A stretch of 15,015 bases of DNA from GCA-016699975 sp964515255. Lineage in GTDB: Bacteria > Patescibacteriota > Minisyncoccia > Moranbacterales > UBA1568. The notes below the pieces were generated by a model. That model did not search any database and was not told the origin of the DNA. It saw nothing but the letters and a program-made list of their open reading frames with translations. The translations under genes and the position numbers were made by a program. The DNA lies in the NCBI GenBank assembly GCA_964515255.1, contig CAZETL010000022.1, positions 1 through 15,015 on the forward strand. The letters are read 5' to 3'. Positions 1 to 8,551 of the stretch are shown here, in pieces; the first letter of the stretch is position 1; every line of letters starts with the position of its first letter.

Positions 1-278
1 CGGAACCGGATTTCGTAACAGTAAGAGTAGCGGTAGCCGCGTTAAACTGAGCTCCAACGCTTTTTGGTCCATCCATGACAAGAGTGCAGGTTGTTCCTGT
101 TCCAGAGCATGCTCCGGACCATCCGGCAAAGTTCGTAGTCGCTCCAGGAATTTCCGTAAGGGTCACCGTTGAATTTGCCGGGAACGAGTAGGTGCAGGTG
201 GATCCGCAATTGATGCCGGATGGGTTGCTGGAAACCGTGCCTGTTCCAGAACCGGATTTGGTGACGGTGAGGGTGACG
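1..278. repeat. Dispersed repeat, copy A (InlB-type repeat DNA)
   Basis: Positions 1-278 align without gaps to 2571-2848. I count 17 mismatches in 278 bases (about 94% identity). Both copies lie in minus-strand surface-protein genes and encode the same amino acids over the aligned part. The match may continue beyond the left edge. Confidence 0.9.
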
Positions 279-1670
279 ACTCCCGGCGCCGCATCACGAA
301 TCGCCGAACAACTCGCATTCAATCCCCCATTCGATCCGGCACAAGTCCATGAAGTAGAACCTCCTTCAGTCGGAAAAGGTGGATTCAGCGGACTTACTGA
401 TCCAGAAGAACAAAAGGAGCCAGAAAATGAAGTTTGACTGTACGTATATACTGTGGCAGCAGACCCGCACGAGCCACTCTCAGGCGGTGGGGGCGGCGCA
501 TTCCTTCGCGCGACACAACTCACATTTGCACCGCCATTTGCTCCGACACAGGTCCACGAAGTAGAAGTTCCCTGGGAGGGAAATGAAGGGTTCGAAGGGT
601 TCGGCGTTCCGCTCGAGCAAAAAGCTCCCGAAAATGAGGTTTGATCGTACGCATACGTCTTNNNNNNNNNNNNNNNNNNNNNNNNNNNNNNNNNNNNNNN
701 NNNNNNNNNNNNNNNNNNNNNNNNNNNNNNNNNNNNNNNNNNNNNNNNNNNNNNNNNNNNNCGCTGCAGGACCACAGGAACCATTCACAGGCGCCGCATC
801 TCGAGTTGCCGAGCAATTCGCATTCGTTCCCCCATTTGCACCAGAGCATGTCCAGGATACCGAGGCTCCTTGCGCGGGAAAGGAGGGATTTGCCGGACTT
901 GCTGACCCGGAAGAACACAATGAACCGGAGTATGAAGTCTGATTGTACGCATACGTCTTCGCTGCAGGACCACAGGAACCATTCACAGGCGCCGCATCTC
1001 GAGTTGCCGAGCAAGACACACTCGCTCCAAGCGCCGTAGTGCCATCCGCGCCACACGTCCAATTTGAAGATCCTCCTTGCGCGGGAAAGGAAACTGTGGT
1101 CGGACTCTTTTTTCCATAGCGGCAGAAACTCGTCAAACTTGAAGATGAGAATGACGTTTGATTATAGGCGTAACTCTTTGCATTGTTTCCGCACTCGGGA
1201 TTATTTGCGATAAGAATAGATATTGTCTTTCTAACAGGAACATCAGCAAAGACACAACCGTTTATATTGCTCCAAGAAGCTCTCCGTCCCACGCATTCCA
1301 AAGAATATGTTTTCGTGCTACCGGGACTCCCAGAAGGATACTCCGTGCTGCTTCCGCTTATACCAACCCCTCCAGGCGTCGTACCACTCCAAGAGCCTGA
1401 TTTCACGCAAGGCTTCCCACTCGTAGTTGTCCATGAAAGAACAGCAGCGTTCCCTGATTCGACAATTGAGACATTCGAGGAAAAATCAATCTGAGCGGAA
1501 TAAGAACAGTTATTAACACATCCAACTTGTGTAACACATTGGCTTATCCCTATGTCTTGCGCCGCATCTACGCGAGCAACATCGGCGAAGAGGAACAGGA
1601 GAGTAAAGAAAGGCAACTGCGTTCTCAAGAGCAGCTTGAAACCTTGTGCCACGAAAGAAGTTGCCGCCAT
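1..1670 (-). CDS. Secreted modular repeat protein, gapped and 3'-truncated by window edge
   Basis: Large exported surface protein of unknown function. An N-terminal signal peptide (hydrophobic stretch LPFFTLLFLFA, then a VDA-AQD cleavage-like site) is followed by an Ig-like region (about residues 45-130). Then come four Cys-rich modules of about 66 residues (pattern GSCGPAAKTYAYNQTS..CSSG..SP..PSFPAQG..WTC..NGG..CSA.R) and one complete divergent InlB-type repeat, with a second just beginning at the window edge. The 100-N gap at 662-761 falls inside the third module. Because 100 is not a multiple of 3, naive translation goes out of frame below the gap and meets a false stop near 480. In the correct frame (codon starting at 661) it stays open to position 1. 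I chose ATG at 1670; an in-frame TTG at 1676 is possible, and neither has a clear Shine-Dalgarno. It is the last gene of the minus-strand cluster, 61 bases after the 148-aa gene. Secretion is well supported; a role in adhesion or cell contact is inference. Confidence 0.8.
662..761. other. Assembly gap (exactly 100 N)
   Basis: A run of exactly 100 N, the usual placeholder for a gap of unknown length. It sits inside a tandem-repeat region. The left flank ends and the right flank begins at adjacent bases of the intact repeat copy around 944-1014, so joining them directly restores both the repeat and the reading frame. Confidence 0.97.
762..1014. repeat. Tandem 198-bp module repeat with 55-bp exact core
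   Basis: Positions 762-816 and 960-1014 are identical over 55 bases, an offset of 198 bp, which is one 66-residue Cys module. The 15 bases just left of the gap (647-661) match 945-959, so the gap junction is itself a copy of the same unit. This is the likely reason the assembly broke here. Confidence 0.85.
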
Positions 1671-1731
1671 ACCCAAGAAAATATTAGATTATTTGCATGC
1701 GCCACACTCGATCTTTCCGGATCAGCATTTG

Positions 1732-2178
1732 TCACTTCCCCTGCTGTGGAAGAACCACAAGTGCAGCTCCAACATATTCCTTTTCCGAAGGCGGTATCGG
1801 GGAAGAAATCGTCGCCATTACGCCACTCCGAACAAGATCCATGCCCTTTGTATCCTTTCCAAGATAGAAAAGGTACGTCACGGATTTCATGGAATCTCCC
1901 TCGCCTTCCTGCGCGACAAGTTTGATCCATTTTTCAGGAGATCCCTCTTTCGTCAACACCTCCGAGACAAATCCTGAAATAGTGGGAGTTTGAGCTTGAG
2001 CAGACATTCCGTTGGGAACTCCTTTAGCTTCAGTTGTTTTCATGACGTCTGGCTCTCTGAGAGAAACGTCCCTATTAAATTTTCGAACGGCAATCGTTAC
2101 CACGAATATGAACAGAAGAGCAAGAGCGACAAGCAGGATTGCGAAGAGTCTATTTGAACCTCTGAATGAATTCATCAT
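1732..2178 (-). CDS. Hypothetical membrane-anchored protein, possible OB-like outer domain
   Basis: 148 aa, not recognised by name. Residues about 9-31 (LFAILLVALALLFIFVVTIAV) form one transmembrane helix close to the N terminus. It has no obvious cleavage site, so it is probably an N-in, C-out anchor. A linker (about 35-65) leads to a compact beta-rich domain (about 66-148) beginning ISGFVSEVL and ending YVGAALVVL. That pattern of alternating strands resembles small OB-like domains, but this is inference. The start ATG at 2178 (or the adjacent ATG at 2175) has an AAGGA ribosome site about 7 bases upstream. It sits between two large secreted repeat proteins on the same strand, 45 bases after the first and 61 before the second, so co-expression is likely and a role in their export, anchoring or assembly is possible. 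Confidence 0.75.
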   Translation of the reverse strand: MMNSFRGSNRLFAILLVALALLFIFVVTIAVRKFNRDVSLREPDVMKTTEAKGVPNGMSAQAQTPTISGFVSEVLTKEGSPEKWIKLVAQEGEGDSMKSVTYLFYLGKDTKGMDLVRSGVMATISSPIPPSEKEYVGAALVVLPQQGK

Positions 2179-2202
2179 AAAAATTCCTTTAATTTAATTT
2201 GA

Positions 2203-2218
2203 TTTGAGAATCCTCAAA
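2203..2218 (-). terminator. Weak AT-rich hairpin between surface genes
   Basis: A 6-bp stem (TTTGAG/CTCAAA, loop of 4) lies in the 45-base space between the 648-aa gene and the 148-aa gene. On the minus strand an AT-rich tract follows, but not a clean U-run. It could be a partial terminator or processing site that adjusts expression within the cluster. Confidence 0.3.
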
Positions 2219-2223
2219 GAGGT

Positions 2224-4170
2224 TCATGGTGCCACCTCTTCCCAAAACTTCCGACAATCTTTCGTGCCGGGACCGCAGGCATTCACATTGCCGCAGCTAT
2301 CGCTCCAGTATTCTCCAGTGCAGTGATCAGTCGCCGATCCGCTGCAAGTACAGATAGGAACGGCATTGAATTGCGTCGTGACGCTCTTTGCTCCATCCAT
2401 GACAAGAGTGCAGGTTGTTCCCGTGCCGGAGCATGCTCCGGACCATCCGATGAAGTTCGAGGAAGCGCCAGGAACTTCAGTCAACGTAATGGAAGAATTG
2501 AGCGGGAAAGAATAGGTGCAGGTGGATCCGCAATTGATGCCGGAGGGATTGCTGGAAACCGTTCCCACTCCGGAACCGGATTTCGTAACAGTAAGAGTAG
2601 CGGTAGCCGCGTTAAACTGAGCTCCGACGCTTTTTGGTCCGTCCATGACAAGAGTGCAGGTTGTTCCCGTGCCGGAGCATGCTCCGGACCATCCGGCAAA
2701 GTTCGTAGTCGCTCCGGGAATTTCCGTGAGCGTCACCGTTGAGTTTGCCGGGAAAGAGTACGTGCAGGTTGAGCCGCAGTTGATGCCGGAAGGGTTGCTG
2801 GAAACCGTGCCTGTTCCGGAGCCGGATTTGGTGACGGTGAGGGTGACGGTAGCGGGTCCCGAAACACTCGTACTGCAGAGCGGAGGAGGACCGGGACTAA
2901 AGCCCGTAAGCGGAGTTATGGTATACGTCGAGGTTCCATATTGGGTAACATTGTAACTCCCGGACTGCGGAGATCCGGTCTTTACAATACTCTGGAAAGA
3001 AGAACCTCCGGCAAGCGCCATGAGCGTATAGGAAGGCCCCCAGTTAATAAGATAATCGAGGCGGAATAATCCGGAACCGAGATTCACTGGAGTAATCGAA
3101 CAGGAGGGGGTACTACCTGGAGGGAGGTTCCTTGAAGCTGAACAGCTTGCGCCCCAACCGCCGCCTGATCCAGAACACGTCCAGAAAACGGAAGCTCCTT
3201 GGGCTGGGAATGAAGGGCTTGGAGAAGGCGGTGTTCCGCTCGAACAAAAGGAGCCAGAGAACGAAGTCTGATTATATGCGTACACCGTCGCAGCAGGACC
3301 GCATGAACCGGTCACGGGCGGCGGAGGCGGCGGAGAGCAGGCTGCAGTTCCAATGCAAGTTCCTCCGCAGCCATCGGAAAAAGGCGTTCCGCTACAGTAC
3401 AGATAGGCAGAGGAGCAGTTCGGCGTACAACTCGCCGCACAACTTAAACTTTTCGGAGAGCTATTGATCACATTATTTGGGTTTCCACTTACATCTATCG
3501 CATGAATATAGAGATTATGCGCCCCAGTTCCCTTATACGACGCCGGAAGATTGCATGAAAATCCATGGTTTCCGGAAATTCCGTGAGCACTGTTCACGTC
3601 CGGACGCGAAGTGTTTGCCGAACAGACTGCAAGAATGCTTCCCCCGCTAAACGCTGATGCGTCTCGGTACACATGCACATCTATGGACTGACTCGAGGCA
3701 TCGGGATCGAATGCCCATCCGGTTACGCTGCAGGTCGAGGCATTTACACCGTCAAAATTCCCGATGGCAGGCTGCGCAGGAGGGGGGCATGATTTCGTTC
3801 CAGTTGAAACTCTCGTCGTACCGCAATTGCTCGTTTGAGTGAAAGATTGTCCGGAACAAACCGTGCTTGGATCGGGAGCCCAGGACGTAGGGGTACAATC
3901 AGGCATACAAGTATACGAATATTCGTATACATTTGTCCCCCCATTATTTGCACATTGCCCACAAGCAACATCCGGCCCGCCAGCACAGTAAGTCCCGGCA
4001 ATGGGACATGTAACCGACGAGCACGGATTTCCAACAAGAAGATTTCCCGCCAAAGTTAGCCACCATGTCCCGGCAAATGCCTCCCGAGAACCGGGATACA
4101 CAAACCAAACAGATGCAAACAGCCAAAAGAAAAGAAGGGTCTTCAAGAAAAATGAGTGTTTCTTGTTCAT
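2224..4170 (-). CDS. Secreted multidomain surface protein with two InlB-type repeats
   Basis: 648 aa. It has a signal peptide (about 1-33, Lys-rich start then LLFFWLFASVWFVY, AFA-G). A Cys-rich region at 50-128 includes CTPTSWAPDPSTVCSGQSFT, a motif seen in many CPR surface proteins. A beta-sandwich-like domain covers 136-245 (GWAFDPD, HVY, NHGFSC, IHAID). Next are a Cys motif (247-279), a Pro linker, one 'GSCGPAA..YAYNQTS' module (287-347) and an Ig-like segment (about 355-438). Two near-identical divergent InlB-type repeats (441-521 and 523-603) and a C-terminal Cys-rich tail (607-639) complete it. No LPXTG, C-terminal helix or other sorting signal is visible, so it is either released or held by partners. 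The start ATG at 4170 has only a weak AGGA-like site. It is first in the minus-strand surface cluster and divergent from dnaE. Export is clear; a binding or adhesion role is inferred from domain type. Confidence 0.88.
   Translation of the reverse strand: MNKKHSFFLKTLLFFWLFASVWFVYPGSREAFAGTWWLTLAGNLLVGNPCSSVTCPIAGTYCAGGPDVACGQCANNGGTNVYEYSYTCMPDCTPTSWAPDPSTVCSGQSFTQTSNCGTTRVSTGTKSCPPPAQPAIGNFDGVNASTCSVTGWAFDPDASSQSIDVHVYRDASAFSGGSILAVCSANTSRPDVNSAHGISGNHGFSCNLPASYKGTGAHNLYIHAIDVSGNPNNVINSSPKSLSCAASCTPNCSSAYLYCSGTPFSDGCGGTCIGTAACSPPPPPPVTGSCGPAATVYAYNQTSFSGSFCSSGTPPSPSPSFPAQGASVFWTCSGSGGGWGASCSASRNLPPGSTPSCSITPVNLGSGLFRLDYLINWGPSYTLMALAGGSSFQSIVKTGSPQSGSYNVTQYGTSTYTITPLTGFSPGPPPLCSTSVSGPATVTLTVTKSGSGTGTVSSNPSGINCGSTCTYSFPANSTVTLTEIPGATTNFAGWSGACSGTGTTCTLVMDGPKSVGAQFNAATATLTVTKSGSGVGTVSSNPSGINCGSTCTYSFPLNSSITLTEVPGASSNFIGWSGACSGTGTTCTLVMDGAKSVTTQFNAVPICTCSGSATDHCTGEYWSDSCGNVNACGPGTKDCRKFWEEVAP
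2362..2850 (-). repeat. Tandem pair of 81-codon InlB-type repeats
   Basis: Two adjacent copies (about 2608-2850 and 2362-2604) encode residues 441-521 and 523-603 of the 648-aa protein. Each begins TLTVTKSGSG and contains NCGSTCTYSF, GWSGACSGTGTTC and LVMDG.KSV. Such repeats are a known fold of bacterial surface proteins (divergent InlB B-repeat). Confidence 0.85.
2571..2848. repeat. Dispersed repeat, copy B (InlB-type repeat DNA)
   Basis: Partner of positions 1-278 in the paralogous surface-protein gene. It covers nearly all of the first InlB-type repeat and the start of the second in the 648-aa protein. All 17 differences from copy A that I could read are synonymous. Confidence 0.9.
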
Positions 4171-4220
4171 ATCCTACACTTAAACCTATAAACAAAAGCT
4201 AACGAACAGAATTAAACAAA

Positions 4221-4228
4221 ACTATACT
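4221..4228. promoter_or_regulatory. Overlapping divergent -10 candidates between surface cluster and dnaE
   Basis: The sequence ACTATACT reads as TATAGT on the minus strand (4226-4221, toward the surface cluster, predicted leader of about 44 bases) and TATACT on the plus strand (4223-4228, toward dnaE, leader of about 124 bases). No good -35 hexamer was found for either direction; a T-tract precedes the minus-strand one. The rest of the 188-base intergenic region shows a poly-A run (4244-4252) and nothing else recognisable. Confidence 0.3.
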
Positions 4229-4358
4229 TTTGTAGTGTATCACAAAAAAAAAGCTCCTTTAAGATTTCAGTCAAGGCTTCCCCCTTTCCCTTCTTTGCAG
4301 TACGCTGAACAAAGAGCTGTCTTGTAGTTTCTGAAACATCCAGGGTTAAAGCAAAATC

Positions 4359-7300
4359 ATGAGCACATTCGCCCATCTTCACGTCCACTCGCACTATAGC
4401 CTCCTCACGGCGCCAGCACGCATCGACGCGCTTCTTGACCGCGCGAAGGAACTCGGCATGAATGCGCTCGCAATCACCGACTATACGGCGCTCTACGGAG
4501 CAGTAGAACTCTCGATACAAGCGAAAGAGCGGGGCATGAAAGCGATTATCGGGGCGGAAATTTATGTTACGAAGGATATGCGCGGTCGCGCTTCAAGCGA
4601 AGATCGCCGCCGGTCCAACCTCGTACTCCTCGCCGAGACAGAAATCGGGTACAAGAACCTCATGAAAATTATCTCGGCGGCGCATATCGAGGGTTTCTAC
4701 TACAAGGCGCGCACCGACAAAGCGCTCCTCAGGAAATACCACGAGGGACTCATCGCTCTTTCCGGATCGGTCACCGGAGAGATTCCCTCTCTCATCATCG
4801 CCGGAAGCGAAGAGCGAGCCCTTGATGCGGCACGGGAATACGAAGACATTTTCGGAGAAGGAAACTTTTTCCTCGAAATGCAGCCGCACGGCGAGTACGA
4901 GAATCAGGTCATCGCAAATACCGGACTCATCCGCATTTCAAGGGAGACTGGCATTCCGCTCGTCGCCGCAAACGACGTCCACTATGTCCGCGCCGAAGAC
5001 GCCGAGCTTCAGGATATTCTCACGTGTATCCGCGACAATAAAAAGTTCGATGACGAGACTCGGCTCTCGCTCCGAAACCTCGACCTCTCGCTCCGCAGCC
5101 CGGAAGACATGGCTGCTTTTTTTCGAGATATACCCGAAGCCGTCGAAAACGCCGGGAAAATTGCCGAGCGGTGCCATGCGAAGATAAAACTCGGCGAAAC
5201 CCAGCTTCCTCATTTCGATGTCCCTGAGAATAAAGCCCCCGAAATCTATTTGCGGGAACTCTGCGAAACAGGGCTTGCGCGTCGGTTCGAATCCGCCATT
5301 ACGGACGAACACCGGGCGCGAATGGAGTACGAGCTCGGCGTCATCGAAAAAACCGGTTTTGCTTCGTACTTCCTTATCGTCCAGGACTTCGTCAACTGGG
5401 CGAAACAGGAGGGAATCGTCGTCGGCCCCGGTCGCGGCAGTGCTGCCGGGAGTTTCGTCGCGTACCTGACGGGCATCACCAACATGGATCCGATCAAGTA
5501 TCACCTCCTCTTTGAACGATTCCTCAACCCGGAGCGCATTTCAATGCCCGATGTCGACATGGATTTCGCCGACGATCGCCGCGACGATGTCCTTGGCTAT
5601 GTCCGTCGGAAATACGGCGCCGACCACGTCGCGCAAATCATCACGTTCGGAACCATGGCGGCGCGAGCCGCAATCCGAGATGCCGGCCGAGCGCTCGGCT
5701 TCTCATACAGCCTCTGCGACCAAGTGGCAAAGCTCATACCCCAATCCCATTCGATGGAAAAAGCTCTCAAAGAAGCCCCGGATTTCAAGGCGCTCTATGA
5801 GCGGGATTCGGATGCGAAACGTCTGATCGATGTCGCAAAAAGAATCGAGGGACTCGCGCGCCACGCCTCCATGCATGCCTGCGGCGTCGTCATCACCAAA
5901 GATCCGGTAACGGAATATACTCCGATCCAAAATATCTCCGGTTCGAAAGACGGCGTCGTCACCCAGTATTCTTCGTCCACTAAATCAAGCTATGTAGAGA
6001 AGATAGGGCTTCTCAAAATGGACTTCCTCGGACTCAAAAACCTCACTATCATCCAAGATACGATCCGGATATTGAAGGCGCTCGGAAAACTCCCGTCGCT
6101 CGCGGAAAAACTCGGACTCGATCCGGAAAGCGCGAAAACCTCCGATATCATAGACCGTCTTCCGCTTGACGATCAGGAAACATTCGACCTCCTCCAAAGA
6201 GCCCGGACAACCGGGGTTTTCCAGCTTGAGTCAAATGGAATGAAGCGGTACCTGAAGCAATTGAAGCCAACCGTTCTCGAAGACATTATCGCCATGGTCG
6301 CGTTGTATCGACCAGGTCCCATGGACTGGATTCCAGACTTTATCAACGGAAAACACGGTTTGAAGAGCGTCGAATATCTCCATCCGAAACTTGAGCCGAT
6401 TCTTGGCGCGACCTACGGCGTCGCCGTCTACCAAGAGCAGGTCATGCAAATTGCGCGAGACCTCGCCGGATTCAGCCTCGGCGAAGCGGACGTACTCCGC
6501 AAAGCCATGGGAAAGAAGATCATCGACCTCATTCAGGAGCAAAAAATCAAATTCGTCGAAGGCTGCATACAACAAGGCGTCGGAAAATCTATCGGAGAAA
6601 AAGTTTTTACATTCATCGAACCGTTCGCCGGATACGGGTTCAACCGATCCCATGCCGCGTGCTACGGACTCATCGGCTACCAAACCGCCTACCTCAAGGC
6701 GCACTACCCCGCCGAATTCATGGCTGCGCTTCTCACGAGCGACCAAAGCAATTCCGACCGAGTCTCAATCGAAGTCGCAGAAGCGAGGGATATCGGCATC
6801 GAAGTTCTTTCTCCATCGGTCAACGAAAGCTTCGAAAGCTTTGCCGTTATCCGAGGAGAAGATGATGTCGAACGGATTCGATTCGGGTTGAATGCCGTCA
6901 AGAATGTCGGGACGACCGTCGCCGAGGAAATCGTGCGCGAGAGGAAGGCAAACGGTCGGTACGAGAATCTCACTGATTTCATCGAGCGGGTCCGCACAAA
7001 AGATCTCAACAAGAAATCGCTCGAAGCCCTCTCCAAAGTAGGAGCCCTCGATGATTTCGGCGAACGAAAAAGTCTTCTCGAAAGCATCGATTCGATGATT
7101 CTCTATTCAAAAAACTCCGAAAGAACAAAGGCGACGCATTCCATGAGCCTTTTCCGCGATATGCCGATCGAGAAAAGTTCGATCCGACTCGCCGATGTCC
7201 CGTCGGCAAAGAAACGTGAGAAGCTTCAGTGGGAAAAGGAGCTCCTCGGCCTCTACGTAAGCGATCATCCGACAAGCGACTTTCAGGACTATCTGGAACA

Positions 7301-7928
7301 AGTGGCCATTCCTATCCACGAAGTGGAAAAGCGGCCCGAAGGCGCGTCAACACAAGTGGGTGGCGTCATCTCGGCACTCAGGAAAGCCTATACCAGCAAA
7401 GATCAAAAGACCATGTATTTCGCAACGGTCGAGGATACAACCGGTCGAATCGAAGCTGTAGTGTTTCCGCGGGTCGCAGAACAAACAGAAAGTCTCTGGG
7501 TTCTGGAAGGGATGGTCATTATCGGCGGTAAGGTTTCATTCCAGGACGGTTCCCCGAAGATTGTCGTCGAGAGAGCCGAGAGACTCTCGGAAAAAGAAGT
7601 GGAAACATGGAAACGAGTCATTCTCACGCGAAAAAAACATGCTCCAACCGTTGAGAGCCAAACCGCGCCAGTTCCTTCATCACAGGGAAAAAGATTGGCG
7701 ACAGAAGAAAAAAATGAGAAAGTCGGATTTGTCATTGCGCTCGACGATCGATCCGTGACCGAGAAGACCCTTGAACGTCTCGCCGAAACATTGAAACACC
7801 TGCCAAAAGGAGATACGAAAGTTTGTATCCGCCTCCGAGGAAGAACGATCGAGACGCCATTTTCCATCGATGCAGACTCCTGCAAACCCGATATCTTCGA
7901 CGAATTCCAAATGCGAAAAAGAGAATGA
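4359..7928 (+). CDS. dnaE: DNA polymerase III alpha subunit (DnaE1 type)
   Basis: 1189 aa, full length for the family (E. coli DnaE is 1160). It is the replicative polymerase subunit that extends both strands at the fork. The N-terminal PHP domain (about 1-280) starts FAHLHVHSHYSLL, with the metal-site histidines H6, H8 and H10 intact; later PHP motifs GAEIYV and ANDVHYV are present. Polymerase motifs are GPGRGSAAG (from about 356) and PDVDMDF (397-403, catalytic D400 and D402). KMDFLGL carries D555, the same number as the E. coli third aspartate. A helix-hairpin-helix region lies near 890, and THSMSLF (about 925-931) stands where a clamp-binding motif is expected, although the usual Gln is missing. 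The OB domain is at about 1000-1070, followed by a short C-terminal domain. No intein or frameshift. The start ATG at 4359 has a weak distant AGGG. It converges on a membrane-protein gene. Confidence 0.98.
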   Translation: MSTFAHLHVHSHYSLLTAPARIDALLDRAKELGMNALAITDYTALYGAVELSIQAKERGMKAIIGAEIYVTKDMRGRASSEDRRRSNLVLLAETEIGYKNLMKIISAAHIEGFYYKARTDKALLRKYHEGLIALSGSVTGEIPSLIIAGSEERALDAAREYEDIFGEGNFFLEMQPHGEYENQVIANTGLIRISRETGIPLVAANDVHYVRAEDAELQDILTCIRDNKKFDDETRLSLRNLDLSLRSPEDMAAFFRDIPEAVENAGKIAERCHAKIKLGETQLPHFDVPENKAPEIYLRELCETGLARRFESAITDEHRARMEYELGVIEKTGFASYFLIVQDFVNWAKQEGIVVGPGRGSAAGSFVAYLTGITNMDPIKYHLLFERFLNPERISMPDVDMDFADDRRDDVLGYVRRKYGADHVAQIITFGTMAARAAIRDAGRALGFSYSLCDQVAKLIPQSHSMEKALKEAPDFKALYERDSDAKRLIDVAKRIEGLARHASMHACGVVITKDPVTEYTPIQNISGSKDGVVTQYSSSTKSSYVEKIGLLKMDFLGLKNLTIIQDTIRILKALGKLPSLAEKLGLDPESAKTSDIIDRLPLDDQETFDLLQRARTTGVFQLESNGMKRYLKQLKPTVLEDIIAMVALYRPGPMDWIPDFINGKHGLKSVEYLHPKLEPILGATYGVAVYQEQVMQIARDLAGFSLGEADVLRKAMGKKIIDLIQEQKIKFVEGCIQQGVGKSIGEKVFTFIEPFAGYGFNRSHAACYGLIGYQTAYLKAHYPAEFMAALLTSDQSNSDRVSIEVAEARDIGIEVLSPSVNESFESFAVIRGEDDVERIRFGLNAVKNVGTTVAEEIVRERKANGRYENLTDFIERVRTKDLNKKSLEALSKVGALDDFGERKSLLESIDSMILYSKNSERTKATHSMSLFRDMPIEKSSIRLADVPSAKKREKLQWEKELLGLYVSDHPTSDFQDYLEQVAIPIHEVEKRPEGASTQVGGVISALRKAYTSKDQKTMYFATVEDTTGRIEAVVFPRVAEQTESLWVLEGMVIIGGKVSFQDGSPKIVVERAERLSEKEVETWKRVILTRKKHAPTVESQTAPVPSSQGKRLATEEKNEKVGFVIALDDRSVTEKTLERLAETLKHLPKGDTKVCIRLRGRTIETPFSIDADSCKPDIFDEFQMRKRE

Positions 7929-7933
7929 AAAAA

Positions 7934-7955
7934 GTCCCGAACAAAAATTCGGGAC
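7934..7955 (-). terminator. Intrinsic terminator between dnaE and convergent gene
   Basis: Perfect 8-bp stem GTCCCGAA/TTCGGGAC with a 6-base loop. On the minus strand it is followed directly by TTTTTT, so it is a good terminator for the membrane-protein gene ending at 7972. On the plus strand the U-run is missing, though the hairpin lies just after the dnaE stop and may still act there weakly. Confidence 0.8.
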
Positions 7956-7971
7956 AAGCGAAAAACAAAGG

Positions 7972-8505
7972 TCACTCGACTCTTGGCAGATCTCCCAGCT
8001 GAATCGGCTTAAGGATCCCAGCCTGGACAGCCACCAGCCAATTGAAGAGGATGATTGACCCGATCAGCATGAGCATGATCTCGGTAATCGCAACGGAGTA
8101 AACAATTTGCCACCACGAAGAATCCAGGACGGCATTAAACAACAGAGCGAGAATCGATACCGGGATGAAGTACAGAGAAAGCCGCCTCAGGTTTACCGAG
8201 GAACTCGAAGGAGAATAATACGGATAGAACGCAAAGAGCAGAATGGATACTTCCCAGCGGAAAGGATACGGATACGCCAGCTGGCATCCCAACTTGAAGT
8301 GAAGCTGCGACGCCAACTCGGAAAATCCCTTCCTTCCTATCTGTCCGTCTGCGACCTCCGAGAGACCGCTCCAAATAAAGAAGTAGAAAGCACCGAGAAA
8401 CAAGAGGAGCCAAGATATTTCGTTGCAATGCCAAAACGATGCCGCAACTCCGAAACCAATGAAAAAGAACGCATTGGCAAGCACGACCGTAAGCCGACCA
8501 TTCAT
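7972..8505 (-). CDS. Hypothetical polytopic membrane protein
   Basis: 177 aa, not recognised. I place the start at ATG 8505 because AGGAG lies 8 bases upstream (TTAGGAGAACTTGCG-ATG). The longer frame reaching TTG 8595 would overlap miaA and adds a hydrophilic leader without a ribosome site. There are four or five hydrophobic helices: about 6-25 (VVLANAFFFIGFGVAASFW), 30-48 (WLLLFLGAFYFFIW), a short one near 85-98, 110-130 (FIPVSILALLFNAVL) and 135-165 (IVYSVAITEIMLMLIGSII). No catalytic motif is visible. It is transcribed alone, divergent from miaA and convergent with dnaE, and ends at a clear terminator. Cytoplasmic-membrane location is well supported; function is unknown. Confidence 0.8.
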   Translation of the reverse strand: MNGRLTVVLANAFFFIGFGVAASFWHCNEISWLLLFLGAFYFFIWSGLSEVADGQIGRKGFSELASQLHFKLGCQLAYPYPFRWEVSILLFAFYPYYSPSSSSVNLRRLSLYFIPVSILALLFNAVLDSSWWQIVYSVAITEIMLMLIGSIILFNWLVAVQAGILKPIQLGDLPRVE

Positions 8506-8551
8506 CGCAAGTTCTCCTAAGATTGTCAAAGAAACAAGATTGCCGCGTGTC

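Noticed and set aside
480..661. C-terminal tail and stop of a 398-aa reading frame across the gap
   Set aside because: It is the wrong frame, produced by the 100-N placeholder. The frame beginning at 661 gives the expected module and InlB-repeat sequence and stays open to position 1.
762..1014. CRISPR array
   Set aside because: The repeat is a 198-bp protein-coding module read in frame, not a short repeat with spacers.
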